From: SpSt-398 sp041752235
Lineage (GTDB): Bacteria > Bacteroidota > Bacteroidia > Chitinophagales > Chitinophagaceae
NCBI GenBank assembly: GCA_041752235.1
Contig: JBGSHM010000006.1
Location: 1-64,000 of the forward strand
DNA length: 64,000 nt
Direction: 5' to 3'
How positions within the stretch are numbered: the first letter of the stretch is position 1; every line of letters begins with the position of its first letter. Shown here in pieces: positions 33,679 to 41,038 of the stretch. Under the pieces are notes generated by a model. That model ran no database searches. It was not told the DNA's origin and worked only from the letters and a program-made list of their open reading frames with translations. The position numbers and the translations under genes are program-made.

Positions 33679-33744
33679 GTCTCCGGCCTCGAAGTAGCTG
33701 GATTATTGATTATTAATTATTTATTTAATTTTTTAGGGTAAAAT

Positions 33745-33776
33745 TTTGTGTGGAAAGAGTGAAGCCTTATCTTTGC
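33745..33776 (+). promoter_or_regulatory. tRNA-Val promoter
   Basis: TTTG at 33745-33748, a 19-base spacer and TATCTTTGC at 33768-33776 form a near-ideal Bacteroidota sigma-70 promoter. It lies 43 bases before the tRNA. Confidence 0.7.
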
Positions 33777-33819
33777 CCTCCCAAAATAATTAGCCTCCGC
33801 TAATGCTTTGGCGATCAAA

Positions 33820-33894
33820 GGGAGTTTAGCTCAGCTGGTTCAGAGCATCTGCCTTACAAGCAGAGGGTCGGCGGTTCGATCCCGTCAACTCCCA
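33820..33894 (+). tRNA. tRNA-Val (anticodon TAC)
   Basis: The acceptor stem GGGAGTT pairs with AACTCCC, the D-arm reads GCTCAGCTGGTTCAGAGC, the anticodon loop CTTACAA carries TAC, and the T-arm reads GGCGGTTCGATCCCGTC. The discriminator is A, and CCA is not fully encoded. A strong promoter precedes it and a terminator follows eight bases later. Confidence 0.95.
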
Positions 33895-33902
33895 CAAAAA
33901 AA

Positions 33903-33930
33903 GGCCTCCACAAAGTGGAGGCCTCTTTTT
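33903..33930 (+). terminator. Rho-independent terminator of tRNA-Val
   Basis: GGCCTCCAC (33903-33911) pairs perfectly with GTGGAGGCC (33915-33923) around AAA, followed by TCTTTTT. Confidence 0.9.
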
Positions 33931-33946
33931 ATATTGAATACCTGAT

Positions 33947-33987
33947 ATTCACAATTCACAATTCACAATTCACAATTCACGATTCAC
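33947..33987. repeat. Tandem ATTCACA repeat
   Basis: Four exact 7-bp ATTCACA units from 33947 to 33974 are followed by degenerate units (ATTCACG, ATTCACT). The same words appear in the inverted repeat at 34455-34526. Confidence 0.75.
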
Positions 33988-34000
33988 TCCTCACGCCTCC

Positions 34001-34291
34001 TCAATTCGGCGTCACCGCAGGTAACCGATAATGCTGGCCATCCAACACAAATAATTCATCGATCTCTTCCTGCCAATATTTTTTTAATGGGGATTTCTCC
34101 AGAATCTTACTGACCTCCGGCTTGTCCTTGGCTAATAAGGTGATCCATACGCGCTGTGTTTCCATACTAACCGCATACTGTTCGATCACGCCCTTGTTGA
34201 TGAGGTAGTTGATATAGGTTCGGTGGGGTGGGACCAGGTTCATAAATTCCTCATCCATATCGAACCGTATCGTCACGTGGAATTTTTTCAT
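34001..34291 (-). CDS. Small ferredoxin-fold protein, muconolactone isomerase/YciI-like
   Basis: The 96-residue protein has the beta-alpha-beta pattern of small dimeric alpha/beta barrels: KKFHVTIRFD, a helix ending in YLINKGVI, EQYAVSMETQRVWITL, a second helix and a last strand DELFVL. Members of this superfamily include muconolactone isomerases and YciI-like proteins, but catalytic residues of those enzymes are not evident here. The function is unknown. It lies between the two valine tRNAs and is transcribed away from the second one. Confidence 0.6.
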   Translation of the reverse strand: MKKFHVTIRFDMDEEFMNLVPPHRTYINYLINKGVIEQYAVSMETQRVWITLLAKDKPEVSKILEKSPLKKYWQEEIDELFVLDGQHYRLPAVTPN

Positions 34292-34346
34292 GAAGTGAAG
34301 ACCGAAACAAAGAGAAACGATCCGTCGTTTCTCTTTGCCCGGGTAG

Positions 34347-34421
34347 TGGAACGTACTGGACTCGAACCAGTGACCCCTACTCTGTCAAAGTAATGCTCTG
34401 AACCAACTGAGCTAACGTTCC
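34347..34421 (-). tRNA. tRNA-Val (anticodon GAC)
   Basis: On the minus strand the acceptor GGAACGT pairs with ACGTTCC, the D-arm is GCTCAGTTGGTTCAGAGC, the anticodon loop is TTGACAG with GAC, and the T-arm reads CTGGTTCGAGTCCAG. Discriminator A is at 34347. Together with the TAC tRNA 450 bases away it can cover the valine codons. Confidence 0.93.
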
Positions 34422-34454
34422 ATGGGGACAAATATATCGAAAATATTGAGAGAG

Positions 34455-34526
34455 GTGAGACGTGAGTCGTGAATCGTGAGGCGTGAGATGTGTGGTGATA
34501 CTAACGATTCACGACTCACGTCTCAC
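34455..34526. repeat. 23-bp perfect inverted repeat of GTGAGACG-type words
   Basis: Positions 34455-34477 and 34504-34526 are exact reverse complements with a 26-base loop. Further GTGAG and CTCAC words extend it. It lies just past the end of mtaB and upstream of the tRNA on the same strand. Confidence 0.85.
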
Positions 34527-34536
34527 GTCTCACGCC

Positions 34537-35811
34537 TCACACCACCCAATCCACAATCTTGTTTTCCCATTCTTCGCGATAGGGTGTTACGATCCGGATA
34601 TAATTATCTGTGTACCCCTCCATCATGCCTTCCTTGTTGCGGTTTTCAAAAAGCACTTTTCGTGTCTGACCGGTATGCCGTTGGGTAAAATCCTGCATCT
34701 TACGATAGGATAGTTCACGCAATATTTTATTTCGTTCATGCCTGACGGACATCGGCACAACCGGGCCAAGTCCAAGGGCATGGGTACCATCCCGTTCAGA
34801 ATACGTAAATACATGGAGATAGGAAATATCCAGGTCGGCCAGAAACTGACGCGTCTCCTCAAATTCGGCATCCGACTCTCCGGGAAACCCAACGATCACA
34901 TCTACCCCGATACAACAATGGGGCATCCATTCCCGGATACCGGCCACGCGTTCGGCATATAATTCGCGACGGTAGCGTCTCCGCATCTGTCCCAATATTT
35001 TATTGCTTCCGCTTTGTAAGGGAATATGAAAATGCGGCATGAAGCGGCGACTGGAAGCGACCTTCTCAATGATCGCAGGGGTCAACAGGTTAGGTTCAAT
35101 GGAAGAGATCCTGTACCGGTCGATCCCCTCTAATTCATCCAGGGCGGAAACCAGATCGTAGAAATTTTCGGGATACCCCTCATCGCCATGGGGGCCACGT
35201 CCAAAATCGCCCAGATTCACCCCGGTCAATACGATCTCTTTGACCCCTGTTTGAGCCAATGACCGGGCATTTTCCAACACACTGGCCACCGAATCACTCC
35301 GGCTTTTGCCACGGGCCATGGGAATGGTACAAAAAGAACAATTATAATCACAACCATCCTGTACTTTCAGAAAAGTACGGGTGCGGTCATTGATGGAAAA
35401 ACTGGAATGAAATCCTGTTACTTCGCCCACATCACAGCTACAGATCTTACCCGAATCGCCCTGGGTGAGTTCGCGAAGATGACTGGCAATATTGAATTTT
35501 TCAGCAGCACCCAATACCAGGTTCACCCCGGGTATCTCCGCGATCTCTTTAGGTTTTAACTGGGCATAACAGCCGGTGATGACTACGAGGCTTTCCGGAG
35601 CGCGACGTTGGATACGCCGAACGATCTGGCGACATTCCTTGTCGGCATTGTCCGTCACCGAACAGGTGTTGATCACATATACATCAGCCTGGTCTTCAAA
35701 CTCTTTTTTCAAAAAGCCTTCCGATTCCAGGGTGCGGGAAAGGGTAGAGGTCTCCGAAAAATTGAGCTTGCAGCCAAGGGTGTGAAAAGCGACTGTTTTG
35801 GGGGCTGACAT
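34537..35811 (-). CDS. mtaB: tRNA t6A37 methylthiotransferase MtaB
   Basis: MtaB is a radical-SAM enzyme that converts t6A37 to ms2t6A in ANN-decoding tRNAs. The N-terminal UPF0004 domain begins with FHTLGCKLNFSE and has three cluster Cys residues, including VINTCSVT and VVITGCYAQ. The radical-SAM motif CDYNCSFC is near residue 150. A TRAM-like domain forms the C-terminus (RKVLFENRNKEGMMEGYT). The CKLN variant of the first motif favours MtaB over MiaB and RimO. I start at the ATG at 35811 rather than 35847. The protein is 424 residues. Confidence 0.93.
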   Translation of the reverse strand: MSAPKTVAFHTLGCKLNFSETSTLSRTLESEGFLKKEFEDQADVYVINTCSVTDNADKECRQIVRRIQRRAPESLVVITGCYAQLKPKEIAEIPGVNLVLGAAEKFNIASHLRELTQGDSGKICSCDVGEVTGFHSSFSINDRTRTFLKVQDGCDYNCSFCTIPMARGKSRSDSVASVLENARSLAQTGVKEIVLTGVNLGDFGRGPHGDEGYPENFYDLVSALDELEGIDRYRISSIEPNLLTPAIIEKVASSRRFMPHFHIPLQSGSNKILGQMRRRYRRELYAERVAGIREWMPHCCIGVDVIVGFPGESDAEFEETRQFLADLDISYLHVFTYSERDGTHALGLGPVVPMSVRHERNKILRELSYRKMQDFTQRHTGQTRKVLFENRNKEGMMEGYTDNYIRIVTPYREEWENKIVDWVV

Positions 35812-35854
35812 AGCGGGCAAAGGTACGAAATTAAGTGTTCCGGGCATTTACCGC

Positions 35855-36163
35855 TAAGAGGGGATGATGGATGACGGAGGACGGATGACGGAGGAAAGAT
35901 GACGGATGACGGATGTTGGATGGCGGGGGTTGTATGATGGAAGGCGGTGTTTTTTTTGCCCCGGAGGGGCATCCCACCTGTAGCCCCGAATTATTTTTAT
36001 TTTCCAAAGGCTCCGGAGGAGCCTCCTAGTAATATTATAGATTGAAATATTAATATTATTTCGACCCAATTTCGAAAATTGAATGATTGATCGGTGACCC
36101 CTCCGGGGCAAAAAAAACACCGCCTTCCATCATCCAACATCCAACATCTCCACTCTGCGGTGA
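35855..36163. repeat. Palindromic intergenic element, short copy, in GATGACGGATG repeats
   Basis: The core at 35950-36117 starts with the same 42 bases as the inverted ends of the element at 40166-40385 (GCCCCGGAGGGGC, then ATCCCACCTGTAGCCCC). Its right end lacks about 50 bases and closes on CCCCTCCGGGGC. Arms 35934-35969 and 36098-36133 are exact 36-bp reverse complements. Outside it are GATGACGGATG words on the left and CATCCAACATCC words on the right. No gene is visible in this stretch. Confidence 0.85.
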
Positions 36164-36197
36164 ACCCTGCACTGAGTGGTAAAACACCCCAAATTCC

Positions 36198-36205
36198 TAC
36201 ATTTG
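36198..36205 (+). promoter_or_regulatory. -7 promoter box of the DUF4258 gene (TACATTTG)
   Basis: TACATTTG matches TAnnTTTG and ends three bases before the ATG at 36209. It rules out the earlier in-frame start at 36176 and predicts a leaderless mRNA. Confidence 0.45.
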
Positions 36206-36208
36206 CCC

Positions 36209-36682
36209 ATGTCCCTCAAGAAATACGCCCCCTACCTCCTCATTGGCCTATTGCTCCTGGCCCTGGTATTGGTGCAATGGCTGAAAAAGGATGACAACAA
36301 CCCTTCTCCGGCCCCCAAACCCCGGACCACCACCACTAAGGACCCAGCCTCCAACGTTGACCGCGACCGGGGATTCGACCGCCGTATTTCCTATATCGAA
36401 TACAGCAACCATGCTAAATGCCGGATGGCCTGTCGCAGAATATCCCAGGCCGAAGTAGAAGAGATCATGCGTGACGGCACCATCAACTACAAAAAAAGCG
36501 ATCTTCAAAATGCCCGCTGCCCTCGCTATGCCCTGGAAGGACGCACCCGGGATGACCAGCAGGTACGGATAATATTTGCCCAGTGTAATGAATCCACCAC
36601 CGTGGTCACGGTCATTGACCTGGAAACAGATTATAAATGCGATTGCCCGGGGGATGATAAAAAATACCAAAACAAGAATTGA
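36209..36682 (+). CDS. Membrane-anchored DUF4258 protein
   Basis: This 157-residue protein has one N-terminal membrane helix (YLLIGLLLLALVLVQW), a proline- and lysine-rich linker and a DUF4258 domain with ISYIEYSNHAKCRM, SQAEVEEIMRDG and RIIFAQCNESTTVVTVIDL. The domain carries four or five Cys residues. DUF4258 resembles BrnT/RelE-like folds, but no toxin partner is present and the membrane anchor argues for an envelope role. The function is unknown. Its TGA overlaps the plsC ATG as TGATG, so the two are translationally coupled. Confidence 0.78.
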   Translation: MSLKKYAPYLLIGLLLLALVLVQWLKKDDNNPSPAPKPRTTTTKDPASNVDRDRGFDRRISYIEYSNHAKCRMACRRISQAEVEEIMRDGTINYKKSDLQNARCPRYALEGRTRDDQQVRIIFAQCNESTTVVTVIDLETDYKCDCPGDDKKYQNKN

Positions 36683-37446
36683 TGCGTCACCTGGTCAAAC
36701 CCCTTCATTGGCTATACCTGATCTATGCCTTTGCCCTTTTCGTGGCCATGTTGATCTTCATTTTTCCCCTGGTGCTCCTTGCCTCTGTATTTGGAAAGAT
36801 CCGAGGTGGGAACATGATTTACCGCATCTGTATGCATTGGGCCGATGCCTGGTACTTTCTAATCGGTATATGGCATCGGAACATTTACGAATCTCCGCAT
36901 GACAAAAAACGCCAGTATATTTTTGTTGCCAACCATATCTCTTACCTTGATGGCCCCGTATTGGTTAAAACCTTGCGTCAACCCATGAGGGCTCTGGGTA
37001 AAATTGAAATGGATAAGATACCGCTGTTTGGTTTCATCTATTCCTATGCCGTGGTCAAGGTTGATCGAAGTGATGCTGAACATCGCGCCAAAAGTATCCG
37101 CAATCTTAAATCAGTTTTGAACAAAGGCATTTCGATCATCATCTTTCCCGAAGGCACATTCAACATGACCGATCAGCCGCTACTTCCTTTTTATGATGGA
37201 GCCTTTCGCATTGCCATCGAAACCCAAACCCCGATCAAGCCCATTCTTTTTCTGGATGCCTTTGACCGGATGCATTATCGTTCGGTATTTTCCCTGAATC
37301 CCGGCCGTTCGCGTGCTGTCTTTCTTGCCGAGATTCCAGTGGATGGATTGACTATGGATGATATTGCCTCACTAAAAGAAAAAGTGCGGGGAGTGATGGA
37401 AGAAAAATTGCGGTCCTTCGATGCTTCGTGGATTGGAGAAGCGTAG
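36682..37446 (+). CDS. plsC: 1-acyl-sn-glycerol-3-phosphate acyltransferase
   Basis: PlsC acylates lysophosphatidic acid at the inner membrane to make phosphatidic acid. The 254-residue protein has an N-terminal membrane helix (YLIYAFALFVAMLIF), the catalytic motif NHISYLDGP (HxxxxD) near residue 88, and the substrate motif FPEGTFN near 155. The ATG at 36682 overlaps the stop codon of the DUF4258 gene. Other lysophospholipid or ornithine-lipid acyltransferases share these motifs, so the exact acceptor is inferred. Confidence 0.88.
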   Translation: MRHLVKPLHWLYLIYAFALFVAMLIFIFPLVLLASVFGKIRGGNMIYRICMHWADAWYFLIGIWHRNIYESPHDKKRQYIFVANHISYLDGPVLVKTLRQPMRALGKIEMDKIPLFGFIYSYAVVKVDRSDAEHRAKSIRNLKSVLNKGISIIIFPEGTFNMTDQPLLPFYDGAFRIAIETQTPIKPILFLDAFDRMHYRSVFSLNPGRSRAVFLAEIPVDGLTMDDIASLKEKVRGVMEEKLRSFDASWIGEA

Positions 37447-37449
37447 GCT

Positions 37450-37536
37450 TTACCGCGAAGGCACAAGGGCGCAAGGTGGCGCCATCCAACATCATCCTAG
37501 CGTTCCATAGCGACATTCTGCCCTCGCGGTAAATCC
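37450..37536. repeat. Inverted repeat of the ACCGCGAAGGC family
   Basis: TTTACCGCGA just after plsC pairs with TCGCGGTAAA near 37525-37534, and GGCGC/GCGCC words lie between. It is a degenerate member of the GCAAAGACGC word family and probably lies at a transcript end. Confidence 0.6.
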
Positions 37537-37551
37537 TTAACAAATCATCAG

Positions 37552-37559
37552 TAGCTTTG
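37552..37559 (+). promoter_or_regulatory. -7 promoter box of priA (TAGCTTTG)
   Basis: TAGCTTTG fits TAnnTTTG and ends six bases before the ATG at 37566. It supports the ATG over a TTG at 37557 and predicts little or no leader. Confidence 0.45.
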
Positions 37560-37565
37560 CCCCCT

Positions 37566-40019
37566 ATGCCCAATCGCTACGCCGAGATCATCATTCCGCT
37601 GGCCCTGCCCAAGAACTACACCTGGCAGGTGCCGTCCTCCATGGCCGAAGCGGTAATACCTGGCATTCGGGTGGAGGTGAACCTGGGCAAGAATAAAAAA
37701 TACGCCGGTATTGTCAAGCGTATCCACCAGGAGAAACCGGAATTCTTTGAGCCCAAAGAAATTTTAAATGTGCTGGATACCGAACCGGTGGTGTACGAAA
37801 GTCAACTCAGGCTTTGGGAATGGATGGCCTCTTACTATATGTGTAGTGAAGGAGAGGTGATGGCCGCCGCCCTGCCCTCCCATTTCAAACTGAGTTCTGA
37901 AACGATCGTCGTGTTCAACGAGGAATTTGGAGAGGATTTCTCTACCCTGGATCATGATGAATACCTGGTGGGAGAAGCCTTATTGATCAAGAAAGAACTA
38001 TCCATTTCGGAAGTACAACAGCTCCTGGATTCCTCCCATGTTTACCCGGTCATCAACCGGTTGATCCAGAAAAAACTGGCGCATGTGTGGGAGGCATTGA
38101 AAAATTCCTATACCCCCAAGAAGGAACACTTTGTGGTGTTGGAAGGGGCGTATAAAGAAGAAGAAAAACTGGCAGAACTGCTGAATAACTGGTCCCGTGC
38201 CCCCAAGCAAATGGAACTTTTGTTATCTTATCTCTATTTGGAAAAAACAGAAGGGGAGGTAACACGTCCCTCGCTGCTGAAAAAATCAGGCGCCAGTGAA
38301 GCACAACTCAAAGGACTGGTGGAAAAAGGGATCCTGCGCGTAGAAAAAAGAGAGGTAGACAGAATCCGCTATCTCGCTCCCCATGTTCAAATCGATTTTG
38401 AACTGTCGCCAGCCCAGGAGAAGGCCTGGCAGGAAGTGAAACAACAACTGCAGGAAAAATCGGCTTGCCTTTTACATGGCGTTACCTCCAGTGGTAAGAC
38501 ACAACTCTATATAAAACTCATTGAAGAGCAGGTAAGAAAGGGTAAACAGGTGCTTTATATGTTACCCGAGATCGCCCTGACTTCACAAATCATCCGACGT
38601 TTACAAAAACATTTTGGAGGATATATCGGCATCTATCATTCGCGGTTCAACCAGAATGAACGGGTGGAAATTTGGAATAAGGTGCGATCAGGTGAACTAA
38701 AGATCGTATTGGGGGCACGCTCTTCTATTTTTCTTCCCTACCAGGACCTTGCTCTCGTGATCGTGGATGAAGAGCATGATTCCTCTTTCAAACAACAGGA
38801 TCCCGCTCCGCGGTATCATGGCCGGGATGCCGCCCTTTTCTTTGCCTCCATGTTTCCCGGGTCAAAGGTCTTGCTTGGATCTGCCACCCCTGCGTTGGAG
38901 ACCTATCATAATGCGCGACAGGGAAAATATGGTCTGGTCGAATTGATGGAAAGATATGGAGAGGTCAATCTGCCACCGATCGAATTCATTGATACCCGCA
39001 AACTGGTACAAAAGGACAGAAATAAGATCATTCTCTCCGAACCACTCACACAAGCCATCACGGAAGTTTTGCAAAGAGGGAAACAGATCATCCTTTTTCA
39101 AAACCGAAGGGGTTATTCACCTCTTCAGATCTGTATGGCCTGTGGATGGATACCCCAATGCCGGTATTGTGACGTCTCCCTCACCTTTCATAAACTGACG
39201 AATAAACTGGTTTGTCATTATTGCGGTACTACATATCCACCTGTGATCTCCTGTGCAGCTTGTGGCAGCCATCAATTCATGCAAAAAAACTTTGGTACCG
39301 AGCGGATCGAAGAACAATTGCAGGAAACATTTCCCCAAGCCCGTATTGCGCGCATGGATGTTGATACCGTCCGGGGTAAGAATGCACACGATACCCTGAT
39401 CCAGCAATTTGAAAATGGCCGGGTAGATATACTGGTAGGTACCCAGATGGTGGTAAAGGGACTGGATTTTGACAGTGTGGATCTGGTAGGCGTATTGGAT
39501 GCCGATGGGTTATTGCATTTCGCCGAATTCAGGGTCCATGAACGGGCATTTCAGTTATTGGAACAAGTAAGTGGACGGGCCGGCCGAAAAGAGGCAACAG
39601 GAAAAGTGCTGATCCAAACCATGCAACCGCAACATCCGGTGCTGCAATTTGTCCAGCAACATGATTACAAAGGTCTTTTTGAAGCGGAAATAAAAAGCCG
39701 CCAGCAATTTCATTACCCGCCTATATCCCGATTGATCCATTTAGGATTTAAACATAAATTCAAAGAGGTCGTTGAAAAAGCAGCCGAGCGCTTTGCCCAA
39801 TCGTTACATAATAAATACGGAAACTACCTTGTCGGCCCTGCAGAACCGGTAGTCGGGCGTGTGCGGAATCAATACCTGATGGAGCTGCTCCTCAAACTTC
39901 CACGCGATACAAAACTCATCGCGCAATGTAAACGCGACATCCTTGAACAGATCGCCATCTTACACCAGGACAAAAGTTTTCGGAGTGTGACGGTGGTGCC
40001 GGATGTGGATGTGGTGTAG
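37566..40019 (+). CDS. priA: Primosomal protein N' (PriA helicase)
   Basis: PriA reloads the replisome at stalled forks. The N-terminal fork-binding domain (YAEIIIPLALPKNYTW) is followed by a winged helix, helicase lobe 1 with GVTSSGKTQLY near residue 305 and the DEEH box VIVDEEHDS near 398. A zinc-binding insert has paired Cys motifs CMACGW, CRYC, CHYC and CAAC near 520-565. Helicase lobe 2 contains VGTQMVVKGLDF and the QVSGRAGR motif. The length of 817 residues is normal for Bacteroidota. It is flanked by repeat elements on both sides. Confidence 0.96.
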   Translation: MPNRYAEIIIPLALPKNYTWQVPSSMAEAVIPGIRVEVNLGKNKKYAGIVKRIHQEKPEFFEPKEILNVLDTEPVVYESQLRLWEWMASYYMCSEGEVMAAALPSHFKLSSETIVVFNEEFGEDFSTLDHDEYLVGEALLIKKELSISEVQQLLDSSHVYPVINRLIQKKLAHVWEALKNSYTPKKEHFVVLEGAYKEEEKLAELLNNWSRAPKQMELLLSYLYLEKTEGEVTRPSLLKKSGASEAQLKGLVEKGILRVEKREVDRIRYLAPHVQIDFELSPAQEKAWQEVKQQLQEKSACLLHGVTSSGKTQLYIKLIEEQVRKGKQVLYMLPEIALTSQIIRRLQKHFGGYIGIYHSRFNQNERVEIWNKVRSGELKIVLGARSSIFLPYQDLALVIVDEEHDSSFKQQDPAPRYHGRDAALFFASMFPGSKVLLGSATPALETYHNARQGKYGLVELMERYGEVNLPPIEFIDTRKLVQKDRNKIILSEPLTQAITEVLQRGKQIILFQNRRGYSPLQICMACGWIPQCRYCDVSLTFHKLTNKLVCHYCGTTYPPVISCAACGSHQFMQKNFGTERIEEQLQETFPQARIARMDVDTVRGKNAHDTLIQQFENGRVDILVGTQMVVKGLDFDSVDLVGVLDADGLLHFAEFRVHERAFQLLEQVSGRAGRKEATGKVLIQTMQPQHPVLQFVQQHDYKGLFEAEIKSRQQFHYPPISRLIHLGFKHKFKEVVEKAAERFAQSLHNKYGNYLVGPAEPVVGRVRNQYLMELLLKLPRDTKLIAQCKRDILEQIAILHQDKSFRSVTVVPDVDVV

Positions 40020-40165
40020 GGTTGTAAGGGATTTACCGCGAAGGCAGAATGGCGCCAGGTAACGCGAGGATGGTGTTGGATGGTGGAGGACAGATGACAG
40101 ATGACGGAGGGCGGATGACGGATGTTGGATGGTGGAGGACAGATGACGGAGGGCGTTGGGCGGTG

Positions 40166-40385
40166 TTTTTTTTGCCCCGGAGGGGCATCCCACCTGTAGC
40201 CCCGAATAAATATTATTTTCCCAAGACCCCAGAGGGGTCTCCTATCAATCATTCAATTTTCGATATTGGGTCGAATTAATAATAAAATTTCAATCTATAT
40301 TTTTACTAGGAGACTCCTCCGGAGCCTTTGGGAAATAAAAATAATTCGGGGCTACAGGTGGGATGCCCCTCCGGGGCAAAAAAAA
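40166..40385. repeat. 220-bp palindromic element with 42-bp terminal inverted repeats
   Basis: Ends 40166-40207 and 40344-40385 are perfect 42-bp reverse complements that begin with eight T residues, GCCCCGGAGGGGC and then ATCCCACCTGTAGCCCCG. Inside are nested hairpins around GACCCCAGAGGGGTC and GGAGACTCCTCC. The core matches the shorter copy at 35950-36117 in the opposite orientation. Arrays of GATGACGGATGTTGGATGG words flank it on both sides in inverted order (about 40070-40160 and 40388-40450). No gene is present between 40020 and 40462. Confidence 0.88.
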
Positions 40386-40462
40386 ACCGCCCTCCGTCAT
40401 CTGTCCTCCGTCATCTGTCCTCCACCATCCAACATCCACCATCCAACAACCACCATCCCCCT

Positions 40463-40888
40463 TCACTCCTCCCACTCCGCATACGAATCACCGGTTTCAA
40501 AAAGCACTAATTTCTTCAAATCAACTCCGGCGGGAAGTAATTCGATCAGTTGTTTGCGAATGTAAAGGAGCAGGTTCTCTGCCGATGGCTCGGCATCAAA
40601 GATGATCAGATTGTGCAAGGCCAGACAGGCCGAGTTTTGTTCTGTGTATTCCCGGGAGAGGAGGAGGGAATGGTCCAGAACTTGAATGATATTTTCCTGA
40701 ACGATCTTTTTGATCATCTTGAAATCAATCAGTATACCGGGTGATGGAATATAGTCTTCAACAGTTTCATTTGTTCCAATGGTCACATGCAGGGTATAGG
40801 TATGCCCATGGATATTTTTACAGGGTCCATTGTATTGGGAAAGGGCATGCGCCATTTCAAAGTGGAAGATCTTAGTGAGTCGGATCAT
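40463..40888 (-). CDS. queD: 6-carboxytetrahydropterin synthase / PTPS family (QueD-like)
   Basis: The family converts dihydroneopterin triphosphate to 6-carboxytetrahydropterin in queuosine synthesis, or to pyruvoyl-tetrahydropterin. At 141 residues the length fits. Zinc-ligand His residues are in FEMAHAL and in NIHGHTY, and the catalytic Cys is in NGPCKNIHGH. The Cys spacing CxxxHGH is the QueD type. Later residues SLLLS and the Glu in SAENLLLYI close the active site. Other queuosine genes are not in the window, so the pathway call rests on the family. Confidence 0.88.
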   Translation of the reverse strand: MIRLTKIFHFEMAHALSQYNGPCKNIHGHTYTLHVTIGTNETVEDYIPSPGILIDFKMIKKIVQENIIQVLDHSLLLSREYTEQNSACLALHNLIIFDAEPSAENLLLYIRKQLIELLPAGVDLKKLVLFETGDSYAEWEE

Positions 40889-41012
40889 GGTAGTTTATTT
40901 CAAACATCAACCTACAAAGGTTGTAACGGATGGGCAACACCGCATGATCTGTCTCATCTGGTGAATTGATAATTGTCAGGTCGCTTCCATTTTTAGCAGC
41001 AGCGGCTTAGGT

Positions 41013-41020
41013 TAACTTTG
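41013..41020 (+). promoter_or_regulatory. -7 promoter box of the U32 gene (TAACTTTG)
   Basis: TAACTTTG fits TAnnTTTG and overlaps the upstream in-frame start at 41018, so the ATG at 41039 is the start, with a leader of roughly 15 bases. Confidence 0.45.
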
Positions 41021-41038
41021 CAACGATCATTTTTGCCA

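Noticed and set aside
36209..36682. DUF4258 protein as a toxin of a toxin-antitoxin pair
   Set aside because: It has a membrane anchor, no small DNA-binding partner, and is coupled to plsC.
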